NCBI GenBank assembly: GCA_963669155.1
Contig: OZ022576.1
Location: 7,236,667 to 7,300,666, forward strand
DNA length: 64,000 nt
Direction of reading: 5' to 3'
Source of the DNA: Arbacia lixula
Lineage: Eukaryota; Echinodermata; Echinoidea; Arbacioida; Arbaciidae
Within the stretch, counting starts at the first letter, position 1. The number at the start of each line of letters is the position of its first letter. The translations under genes and the position numbers were made by a program. Positions 22,218-32,805 of the stretch are shown here, one piece after another. The notes beneath the pieces were generated by a model. That model did not search any database. It saw nothing but the letters and a program-made list of their open reading frames with translations, and was not told where the DNA came from.

Positions 22218-22551
22218 AATCCAGAGCTTTATCATTCAGAGCTGTCAAATTTCCACCACACTATCAACACACAGCTCATGCATTCCTGGGGTGCTGAATG
22301 GAATACTACTCTCTAAAATTTGTGTGAATTTCTTGTGCAAAAATTGTGAAAAGATCATAAGGAGAATTTAAAATCTTATTAAGAATCAATTACTTACACT
22401 GCCTTGAAGTAGAGTACAGGTGTGTGTGGGATATATGAGTATTGATTGTGAGATACTGAAATTATGTTGATGCCTTTGTATATCGTATTTGAGTTATCTG
22501 TATCAGTTTTAAATGTTTACATGAATGAAAGAAAATCATATATTTGAGTTA
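22218..22551 (+). other. Presumed PIPOX 3' UTR
   Basis: Directly follows the stop codon and contains no open frame or AATAAA that I could see. Near its end a motif of about 25-60 bp (TTTTAAATGTTTACATGAATG) begins; it is found again just right of the hAT-like insertion (25133-25215), so the host sequence held a short tandem repeat before insertion. Confidence 0.45.
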
Positions 22552-22559
22552 TCAGTTTT

Positions 22560-25131
22560 CAGTGTTGTAGTTCTCGAGACTGGTCTTGGTCTCGAGACCA
22601 GTCTCGAGATCAGGATTTTTTTTCTTGGTCTTGATCTCGGTCTCGAACCCTCTGGTCTTGGTCTTGTTCTTGGTCTTGAGCCTTTCTGGTCTCAGATTTT
22701 ACGTCGAGACCAGCACGAGACCAACTACTAAAATTACGATATTACACATAAATCATATTGATAATGCATGTCGGAGAAAGGAGATACGATACATCACTCT
22801 CCTTGGTCGGAGCGCATACAATTTGGAGTTACAATCATCCCTACTATACTGTGCAAGCCTGCCGCCGACCCGGCCCGGCCCCTGCCCGATCACTGCATAG
22901 CACGGGAAGCGTGAGATGCAGATTAGCGAGCATGCAATATATGTGCCAACATCACACATGCAAAGCGCATCACACTGGGTGATACATGCGTCTTTATGCG
23001 AGCCAAGAGGTCAGTGTTGCGAGTTGGATCGATGGTGTGTAGATGTAGTAAAACTCTCCAAGCCAGCTCTCAAGCATGAGAATGCCTGATATTTTTTTCT
23101 ATTTTAGTTGTTTTTTGTAGTAGTTATCATTTGTACTGTACATAAATATACGCTTTTTATGCAAGCATTGAATTTCTTCATTCTAGTGCTAATTCCGAAC
23201 AGTATTTTTTTTTTTTTTTTTTTTTTTTTTGGGGGGGGGGGGCTGCTAAAACTGATAAACTGAGGCCCAACCCTGCCAAATAAAATAATATCATGGAATC
23301 AAAAAACAAATTAAACACAGGAATAAATGTGAATGTATACATTTCATTATTCTTAAAACATTTTCATGGGATCATATATTCACATTTCCTTTCATTAAAG
23401 TTAAATTAAGAGGAAAAGTATTAAAACAAGCTTGGGAAACAATAATTCTAGAAATGTCATGTTTTGTTTTTATTTGTTAGCGAATAGTGTGTATTTAGTT
23501 ATTTCCTTGCTGTATCGTTGCATTAATTTGTAAAAGGGATGGTTGAGTATTGGTAATTCCCGAAATGCCCCTTGTCACTAAGTTGATTGGTTTTTAATTC
23601 CTATTGAAAGTTAATTAAATGAAATGTGTGGCAGAATAATTCTCTCTCAAATGCTCTTAAAGTTGAAAAATATTTTTAATAAGTCGCCTGGCCAGGCGAC
23701 TTTTTAGATAATGCAAGAAATGCATAATAGATTACTTTTAAAAATCAAAGTAAGTTTTTGAATAGTTCTTGATCATATCCCTATTCAGTAATTATTTTAA
23801 CAAAATAGGAATTGCACAATTTTGTATGAAAAATTGCTAAAACCAATAAGTCTATAGAGAATGCCCTCGACTTGTCACAGGTCTTTTTGAATGATGACAG
23901 GGTTTTTACATTGTATTAGTGTATACATCTCGAAAATGGTGGAGTTATAATTATTCATTTATATCATAATGGTGCAGGTTTTGGTTACTAAGATAAAGTT
24001 TGACCAATACTCAATTTGCCTGACCTATATATAAGTAACGTGTATGTGTTTGTAGAGAAAAACGAATGTTTTCCAAATCTGTTTCGGAAAACAATCATCA
24101 TTCTTGAAATGAAGTTGTGTTTATTTTGTATGCCTTGTGTCTTTGGCATTATTAAAAAAAACTTCACAGTATTTGATACGTTTTTCAGGAGCTCAGGCAA
24201 ATATGTTCATGCAGAAATAAAGAAGTATATAAGAAGAATATCTAACTAAGTGAAGTCATGTGTATGTGTTTATAGAGAAAAACGAATGACGAATATATTT
24301 CGGAAAACAATCATCATTCTTGAAATGAAGTTGTGTTCATTTTGTATGCCTTGTGTCTTTGGCATTATTATAAAAAAAACTTCACAGTATTTGATGTTTT
24401 TCAGGGGCTCAGGCAAATATGTTCATGCAGAAATAAAGAAGTATATAAGAAGAATATATAAGTATTAAGTAACTCAAGTCATGTGTATGTGTTTATAGAG
24501 AAAAACGAATGACTTGAATTTATTTCGGAAAACAATCATCATTCTTGAAAGAAGTTGTGTTCATTTTGTATGCCTTGTGCCTTTGTCATTATTAAAAAAA
24601 ATCACAGTATTTGATATGTTTTTCAGTAACTCAGGCAAATATGTTCATGCAGAAATTAAGAAGTATTTTTCCCCATCATACATATTATCACGATCCTGGA
24701 TCCTTTGTGCAGTTTGTTGCTAAACTATACTAGCTACTGACTTGTATTGTGCATTTAACTTTGAGCATGCCTGTGAAGTGATTGAAAAAGCACATTGAAA
24801 GTATAACTTTTTTAAAACAATTTTTTTCATTTAATTCAGCCATATAGAAGAATATTACAGACTGCTCATGTTGTGCAAGTTGTGCAAGTTTTAGACAGTT
24901 TATACTCATAACCATAGTCCACAAATAACGCGTGTTTCCTCAAAACTAGTAGAAATTTAAATACTGGTGCGTGGTCTTGGTCTTGGTCTTGATCTCGTAA
25001 TTTGGTGTTCTTGGTCTCGGACCTCTGTTCTTGATCTTGAACCAATTTTTTGGTTCTTGATCTTGGTCTCGGGGTGTTTGGTCTTGGTCTTGATCTTGGT
25101 CTCGGATGGTCTGGTCTTGACTACAACACTG
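22560..25131. mobile_element. Non-autonomous hAT-like DNA transposon, 2572 bp
   Basis: The terminal inverted repeat is CAGTGTTGTAGT at 22560-22571, with its exact complement ACTACAACACTG at 25120-25131. Each end is flanked by the identical 8-bp duplication TCAGTTTT (22552-22559 and 25132-25139). An 8-bp duplication with ends starting CAGTG is typical of hAT elements. Both subterminal regions are arrays of GGTCTTGGTCTTGATCTCG-like motifs (22575-22720 and 24966-25118) that may be transposase-binding repeats. The interior has a T20/G-run, a G+C-rich patch near 22860, and a triplicated segment of about 230 bp. No transposase reading frame is visible. Confidence 0.88.
24035..24668 (+). repeat. Three tandem copies of a unit of about 230 bp inside the hAT-like element
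   Basis: Units start near 24038, 24260 and 24483 with GTGTATGTGTTT.TAGAGAAA. Each continues with CGGAAAACAATCATCATTCT, GTATGCCTTGTG.CTTTG, TTTTTCAG, CTCAGGCAAATATGTTCATG and CAGAAAT.AAGAAGTAT. The third copy is truncated at its 3' end. The short open frames across them are repeats of the same non-conserved sequence. Confidence 0.9.
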
Positions 25132-25139
25132 TCAGTTTT

Positions 25140-26900
25140 AAATGTTTACATGAATGAAAGAAAAATCATATATCATATTTGAGTTATCAGTTTTAAATGT
25201 TTACATGAATGAAAGAAAATGTTTGTCAAACAATCATTTTCCATATCTTTATCATAGCATGTATATTTTTATAGGCTTCCTTAGCACAACTACTTTATTA
25301 ATTTGGTTTATGTAGATTATTATACTTAGTCAATGGTTTAGGCAACTTACTTGAAACACAGATTCATATTCATTGAAATGACGCAGTGATGCATGTTGTG
25401 CATGTTGGAGTACAAAGGCAACAGTCATATGCATTAGACTATGATGACCTTTCGTGTACATGGTTCCTGAAAGAGAACTGATATTTCATTTTCAAAATGA
25501 TGTCACTAAACATGAATTATGAGTGGGACCGAAAATGACTAAATACATGTCAAAGGTCATAGGGAGGGGCTTATGTGTGACATGGTTACATCTGTGAAGT
25601 GGAATTCAAATGAATGATTTAAAATATGCTTTCAATCACCCTGATAGACTTCATCCAAGCTCTCATTCCCAACACTGAGATTATAATATCGTGAGGTTCC
25701 AATATTTTCAAAACAAATCTCAAACAGAAGTGTTCGTTTTTGTAAAATTGTTCGTACAATGGTTGCCACTTCTCCTCCTGTGCCTAAATCTTGTATCTTG
25801 CCATGGTTAATATTCTAAGTACAATGTATCACATGTTAACTTTTAATGAATTTTCTTATCTTCTACAATTTAATTGATCATCATTATGTGGAATATATAA
25901 CATACATGATTATATATTGTATTAAACAAATAGGTTATGCTGGGAAATACCAGTATACTCTTTCTGTCAAACATTAATTTTAAATTGATGTGAACTGCAA
26001 AATATTGCATTGCCATTTTGTATGTACATTTGTTATGAGTGTGAACAGAAAGGTGACAGAAATTATAATAGTATGGTGTAATTTTATTATTTGCATAAAT
26101 TATTCTGCTTGTCATTACAGAACGAGCAATTTACCCATTTACAACGAGAACTGGGCATACCCGGTCCCCAGAAACATACCAACCTCTGCTTGTTTCACCT
26201 CTACAGTTCAACTTTAAGTAGTTTTTACTTTTTTTGAATGCTGTTGATGTTAACAACTAGAAGGTCAATAGATGAGATACCATTTAAGATCATGATTGGA
26301 ACTTCCTTGGAGAAATGTTGCACAGAAGGACTTTACTAAACATCGTCCATCTGTCTGTGAAGGAAATCCTTGTACCACACGACACATTGCATGCACTGGC
26401 GGCACGTTTTAGTATAAAAGCAATGCAAAATATCTCGTGGACACACAATGGCAATGCTCGCACGGACAAGCAACCAGTTGTAAGCGATATTTAGCGGTAT
26501 TCCTTGTTTACATCAATAGTAAGCACATGCACGATCGGGTGGCTGGGTGGCACAAAATAATCTTGTTTGAGGCTGTCAGCACTTGTCTTAGTATTTTGTA
26601 CTTGACTGGTTAATACTGGCAATTATTAATTGGAAACTAACATGATATCTTACTTTGGATATGAAGTACGTATTCAATAATACCAGTTGGGAGATTATGT
26701 TAATCACTAAGAATATAAAATGATACATTGCTTGCCCTTGAAATAGATTGTGTACACTTTTTCATGTTCCTTTTACCTTAACATAATGCTGCAAATTATT
26801 TGCTGTTATCTGATTGATTTTCCGTGACATGAATTATGCCCCTTTCAATGATTGTAATGCATAATCGAGTATGTCAATCTGATATATATCTATGTACAAA
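25140..26900. other. Intergenic region, nothing recognised
   Basis: AT-rich sequence between the hAT-like element and the next candidate element. The host repeat TTTTAAATGTTTACATGAATG occurs twice within 25136-25215. No coding exon or RNA gene was seen. Confidence 0.5.
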
Positions 26901-26906
26901 TTATTA

Positions 26907-28046
26907 GGTGGTCTGTCATGAATGACAGATCATCTCTTAATTTCGGCCGAATTTTTTTTTTTATTATTATTATTTATTTTTATTCTCTACTCCCCACTTT
27001 TTTGTGCAATGGATATCTCAACAATGCATGAGCCAATGTTTGATCAAATGTGCATTATGTATAGGTATATATGTGAACATGTCACAACAATGTCATCAAC
27101 GAGCATTTTTAAAACCTATTACCTCATGTAGCTCTAGAACTGCTCGTCTCTGTGAAATGGAATTTGGCATGTATAAAATTAATGACAAGGCAATTAATTT
27201 CAAAGAAAAAAAACGTGCGCGTACGCATACGTTAGTACATTAACACACGTGCAAAATTTTAAAAATGTTCCAAATCAACTCAAAATTGTTTTGCATATGT
27301 TTCAGGCCATTTCTAGCATTTCAAAAATTTCCGCGCATGCTCGTCCGTTTTTTCCACGCGTTAAGCAAACGCAACGTCTGAAAACCGTTTTTTTTTCACT
27401 GGATTCATGTTTCTGACACTACATACAACACATCCTATCATTTTGAACCATTTCCATGCAATAATAAGGTCGTGCAGGTGCGTCAAAGTTAAAAGTCCGC
27501 ACGTGCGCCAATACGTTTTTGTGTGCAAATATTGCAAAAATCATGACTATCTTCAATCGGCCATAGCTCCTCAGAATAGCTGGTGACCCCCATTTTTTTT
27601 TAATGTTTTGAAAGAGTGTGAAGTATAGATGCTATTACGTGTTAAATGAATGGGAATATTTGTGGCTCAATGGGTAAGGCGCCGTTTTAAGAACTTGAGG
27701 CCCCGGTTCGATTCCTAGAGCGGGTAGGATCAATTTTTTTATTCCTTTTGCAATGTTTATTTTAGTTCTATCCTTCACTTTTTCATTTTCTTTGAGATTT
27801 TCTTTCCTATTCTTTTTCTCTTGCCCCTTTATCTGACATGACTATTAATTACATGTTGATAGCATATACATGTAACCATTTAGGCAAGTCTCTGAAATGT
27901 TAGTATATATTGTAGGTGCGCTATGAACTTTCTTGAGCGGTGTCTCAGATTGCTTATGAATAGATGGTGTCAGGATTGAAGATCCATAGTTTCACCGTGC
28001 ATTTACCAGCATATGTCTGTACATTATTTTGCCAATGCAGACCACC
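26907..28046. mobile_element. Candidate PIF/Harbinger-like MITE, about 1.14 kb
   Basis: The ends read GGTGGTCTG (26907-26915) and its complement CAGACCACC (28038-28046), flanked on both sides by TTA, a 3-bp duplication of the kind made by PIF/Harbinger elements. The inverted repeat is only 9 bp, so a chance arrangement cannot be excluded. The interior has a (TTA)n/T-rich tract and the tRNA-like segment at 27661. Confidence 0.4.
27655..27735 (+). mobile_element. tRNA-like segment, probably the head of a tRNA-derived SINE
   Basis: TGGCTCAATGG (27663-27673) matches a pol III A box and GGTTCGATTCC (27705-27715) is a perfect B box, 31 bases later, as in tRNAs. The anticodon arm and acceptor stem do not pair well, and a T-run follows at about 27734, so a functional tRNA is unlikely. 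A SINE head or tRNA pseudogene fits better. Confidence 0.5.
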
Positions 28047-28049
28047 TTA

Positions 28050-29600
28050 TACTTGTCCACAAGTATGTCTTGTGTCTTTTTGAAGTTGGGAGATTGTTCA
28101 TCCGTGTCTTAAAATTTTACCCATTTATCTTTGAGCCCTGTAAACCGTGATATGATACTATTGATAGGAATAAATGTATATATATATCAACAATAAGGAG
28201 TTATTCAAAATAAACTTCTAAAAAATCTTGCAACTATCTATAGAACCTACTTGAAAAGCGCAGGTCAGCTTGGTATTACAATCTAAACAAACTGGAAAAC
28301 TCCAAATCAGAGGTTATAGGTCACATGGTGTAAGCTTGTGTAACTTTTCATGAGATTTAAAATAAATTTAAGGCAAACACTCAGTAGTAAAAAGATCATG
28401 CTCTGTGCAGTAAATTAACGAAGCTACTGGGAGTTTGCCTAAATTTCTTGTCAAATTTCTATTACCTCAGAAAGTAAAATCAAATAAAATGAGATTGGAC
28501 TTCTTAAGCTGTAACTCGATTTAACTGTTGTTCAATGTCTGCCAGTTATACAGTTTGTCATGCACTGTCAGCTTGGGAAACTTCAGTTGAAATTGTCATT
28601 ACCTCAGGAATAAAATGATATCACAAAGCAAAGTGAAAGTTACTCAAAAATTAGAAAATTACACGATATGGACTATTACATAATTGTTGTAATTATAAGG
28701 TGAATAAAAGCAATAATTTATATCAAATTAACAAACTATTTAGCAGAGTAACCAGCCATATCTATTGAGAGTACTGAATTATGGTCACATGTCAATGCCT
28801 TAATAGCCAGTATGTCCTTGTAACAGTGTGTTATTGCAGTAATATTTTCTGTGATAAAGCATGTCGCGATGGGTATATAAGAAACCACGTAGAACCCACA
28901 GAAGATAGCAGCTTGAAGATATCGGTATTCATGACTATTTGCAGACTTAAGATACTGCTTGACTAAAGATAACGTATTTGTGCTTTCCAACATGAAATCC
29001 GGAAGTTGTTTACTTATGGTACTTTTATGGAACTGAAATTTAAGATTTTTATCATTTTTATGATTCACATTATGGCATTTCATTATTTCCCTGAACTAGG
29101 AGGAATGTTGTGTGTATGTGATAAACATGGTATAACATGTTGAATGGTAACATAAATTTGTATTGGTGATATGAGCAATGGAGGTGATAGTTTAGTAGTG
29201 ACTTTATCAATCTTATACAATATTATGAACACAGTCTCATCAATATAATAGTTGGTGTTTTCAGAAAGACTGACATAATCTTCCTGATGAGGAAATCTTA
29301 ACAATAAATTATATTTCAATATAATTCTCCCTCTTGATATCTATTTATTCATGGTATTCAGTGTACAACGTTATCCAGAGGCTTTTGAAGAGAGAGAGAG
29401 AGAGAGAGAGAAAGTGTGCGTGTGTGTGTGTGTGCGCGCGTGCGTGTGTGTGTGTGTGTTTATATAATTACACTTTATGCACAGACAAATTTGCCCTGAT
29501 TGAGTTTTGATTTGGGTATTGTTGGAAAGGTTCTTTCAACATCATTTATTGTCCTGTAAAATACAAATCACACATACACACACACACACGCGCGCGCGCG

Positions 29601-29653
<53 letters not shown>

Positions 29654-30160
29654 ATACACACAGTTGTCCCCTTTTGAATTTTTTACGTTGTTTCACAGCT
29701 TATGAAGTAAAACATATCAATTTACTCCCACACTGTTTGCCATAAAGTATTGCCTTTCCATGGAATATGGAAACCCATCTTCTAGCCCTTATGGTGATAA
29801 GTGATATGCGTTTTATCAGAATTGCATATCATTATTAACCCAATCTTTATCATTTTTTTTTTTTCGGACGAATCACTTCTTTGGACAAATTAAACTGCAA
29901 AAATTAGGCCTAGCGTTATGGTGAGGATCAGGTTTAAATTTAGACTTAAACTTAGGGTTATTCCGAAAAGCCAACTTAGGATCAAATATAACAATCTTCA
30001 AATGAGCCAGAAATATTTATTTTATGTAAACGAGCCTCACTTTATGCAAATAAGCTAAATCGGTATTCCGAAACAAACATGTTGCCACATCACAACGCAA
30101 GGCTGCAACTAAGGGGATTTCCCCAAATTTCGCAATGTTTGGTACGCATGCGCAAATGTG
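28050..30160. other. Intergenic region with microsatellites
   Basis: No gene seen. It contains (GA)n/(GT)n at 29392-29460 and (CA)n/(CG)n/(CA)n at 29573-29660. The longest open frame (115 codons, minus strand, 28736-29083) has no recognisable feature. Confidence 0.5.
29392..29660. repeat. Paired microsatellites: (GA)n(GT)n and (CA)n(CG)n(CA)n
   Basis: A GA run passes into GT with GC interruptions (29392-29460). About 110 bp further, CA units surround a pure CG run of about 20 bp (29589-29608). The alternating purine-pyrimidine CG/CA block is a classic Z-DNA-prone sequence. Confidence 0.9.
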
Positions 30161-30559
30161 GTAAGCGGTTGATCCGATGGACGCGTCGTAGTCGTCAGTA
30201 AAAGTAAGCATTGTTAACATTTTAGAGAAAAAAAAATGTTGTTGAGATAATAAAGCATACATTGATGGTATCTTTAGTCTCGTTCTTTATCGTCAATACA
30301 GTAGTATTTGTTTTCATGGTCCGAAATTGCAACGTTTCTCGTTATTGACGTTGCTGCTAGGTACTACGTACATTAGTGGGACTGAGCCTCTAGGCTGCGA
30401 ACATCCGCGTTGCGTACATTTGCAATCTCGGCCACAGCGTCTGGGTTGGTTACGCAACCTTGGCTTGCATGATAACCCAGTTCGTGAAGATTATCTCACA
30501 CAATTACTACTTTGCTTATGCTCGTGGGAGTTAGATTATGGGGGAAATAATGACTGCAT
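30160..30559 (+). promoter_or_regulatory. Putative promoter and noncoding first exon of the TBK1-like gene
   Basis: CpG density rises here (ACGCGTCGTAGTCGTCAG, CATCCGCGTTGCGTACATTTG) relative to flanks. A strong donor, GCAT|GTAAGT, is at 30559/30560. A matching acceptor, CCCTTTCAG, ends at 30985, and the sequence then runs to the TBK1-like start codon. The exon boundaries and start site are inferred, not shown. Confidence 0.35.
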
Positions 30560-31276
30560 GTAAGTATCGGTCCATTCATCATGCAATTGGCAATCTAAAA
30601 ATAATGTCGCGCTGAGTATAATGCAAATTTTTGAAGAATGAAATTGAATAATTTTGCTGGAAAACTGCTCCTCTATTAGAAGGAAATCGTGTAGTGTTAA
30701 CTGTTATTCTAGTATTGACATCATCAGAACCAAAGATTGATTTGAGTAGAGCGTGCAGGAGAGGCAAATCATCGGAGATGCTTTTTAAGCATCCGTTTAT
30801 GGAGAACTTTCCACTCATCACATGATATTGATATAAGTTGTCAGTATCAAATGACAACCATGTACGATGAATTTTTGTGTTCACATCTTTATTCTTTGTT
30901 TAGCAAATATCATCATGATAGGGGTTTTTATCATATATCAGTCTCCATTTCAACAGTAATATCCATTTTTCATTTTCCCTTTCAGGTGTTTTTAACCAGC
31001 GATGGAAATCCGGACTTAACAGAGGCAATCATTTGCCTCCCTGGCAAGCATCCATGGAAATTCTCCCAGCTTAAGCTCGGTCCAACCTGTGGATGTTTCA
31101 AAATCAACCTTGGTCGTCTTCTCTTGGCTTGTGCCAGTTCATCAACGGTCCTCCTTTCTGTGTTTTCACAAGCCTGTTGTTTTTTTTCGTCGCAATAATA
31201 TAAGGATTATCTGCAAAGTATTCCACTTGCCTGATTTTCTGAGATTCTCTTTGGCTGCTGTCTTCTGTGCTACCTG

Positions 31277-31288
31277 TGACCTTTGACC
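31277..31288 (-). promoter_or_regulatory. DR1-type motif upstream of the TBK1-like start codon
   Basis: TGACCTTTGACC, the reverse complement of GGTCA-A-AGGTCA, lies about 260 bp before the ATG. A further cluster of half-sites (TGACCTTCAACCTTTGACCTT-like) is at about 31372-31393. This may be a nuclear-receptor site or may lie in 5' UTR without function. Confidence 0.3.
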
Positions 31289-31546
31289 AGTTTGACTCGG
31301 ATGTTCATTAGACCCAACTCCCTCTGCTGACCTCTAAACATACATGACTTTCCTTTACCCTGACTCCTTCTGACCTTCAACCTTTGACCTTCCTTGATAC
31401 CCAGACATCCACAGGTTGCAGTCCCATCCATTAGCAAATTAATCACAGGTTCAATCTCCTCGTACCATCCCTGCCATATGTACTCCCTGTGACTCCATGC
31501 AACCCACATAAATCCTGCCCTGATTACTTTCTGACTGGTTGCTGCC

Positions 31547-31648
31547 ATGGCTAACCAAACAATCAGGAGCACCAAGACATACATCTGGTACCTGAAAGAT
31601 GTGCTGGGAACAGGAGCAACAAGTACTGTCTACCTTGGACGCCACAAG
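31547..31648 (+). CDS. TBK1: TBK1-like coding exon 1
   Basis: Encodes residues 1-34, including [20 protein letters not shown] (the ATP-binding glycine loop). The start matches the length of vertebrate TBK1 N-termini, and the context GCCATGG is a good initiation site. Donor AAG|GTATGC, phase 0. Confidence 0.93.
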
Positions 31649-32736
31649 GTATGCCCTTCATTTTAACACTTTGAGTTGAGTAAGATACTATGCATCATGT
31701 GGCATAAGAATTTATATTGACTAGATGTATTTCTTTATGAGGTATTGAACATTAAGCATTTTTCATTCAAAAAATAAACAGCATTAACTGAACAATCTTT
31801 GAAAATGCAACATGCAGATCTGCAATGTTTATAACTTTTTAAACTTATTAATGCTTTCATGATTAGAATTCTTAAATTCATAATTTTCTCTATGTGTTAG
31901 GAGATGAATATATTGCTTATGTTAACTTGCCTTACAAAATATTATGGTGAATTGATTGAGGACACTTCATAAGCTAATTACTTGTGACTCTTGTGTGTTT
32001 TTTTTTGCACAGCTAGGGTGCACGTAGTCCAAAGCAAATTAATGCAAAGTTGTATTAATCAAATTGACAGAGTGGTTATGACTGTTGATAGTTAGCTCAA
32101 ATAACTGAAGACTTTGATTTATCTCCTGTACATCACTATGTCTTGAAACCATGCAGAAAACTGGTGATGTTGTCGCTGTGAAGATGTTCAACCACATGAG
32201 TTACATGAGGCCTCATGATGTTCAGCGCCGAGAATTTGAAGTTCTGCTGAAGCTGAACCACAAGAACATCATTCATCTACACTGTATTGAGGAAGATGTA
32301 AGACTACGTCTTGTTTACATCTTTATGTGCCATTTGTGTATTATGTCACCTGTAATACTCATTAATCCCATAGAGCAGTTTGTGGCTGGGGCAGGAGGAG
32401 TTAAACATTGTGACACAAATCTTTCCTTGGCAGTTAATGTCATTCTAGAATTGTTGTTTCTGGTGTTACAATTGTGGTTTTGTTTCCTGTGTTTGTGTCT
32501 GTTCTTTGTGTAAATCTGTTATATTTTCTTTTATATTTTTGGTTCACTTTATAGCAGCTTTAGCAGTCATACTATTTGCTTAATATCACTGTTAACAAGC
32601 CCTATGTTATCTATTGTGGTATCAGTAGTACAAGTAGTATTACTGTTTAGTATTAGCAGCAGTAGCAGCATCAGGAGTCGAAATAGTAGTAGAAGTAGTA
32701 AGAGTAGTAGTAGAAGTAGTACTCGTAGTAGTAGTA

Positions 32737-32805
<69 letters not shown>

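Noticed and set aside
27655..27735. Functional tRNA gene
   Set aside because: A and B boxes are good, but the acceptor and anticodon stems do not pair properly; a SINE or tRNA pseudogene fits better.
28736..29083. 115-codon minus-strand open frame
   Set aside because: No domain, no splice context, composition like surrounding intergenic DNA.
30851..31198. 115-codon frame upstream of the TBK1-like start
   Set aside because: Crosses a likely acceptor at 30985 and has no family match; more likely intron plus 5' UTR.
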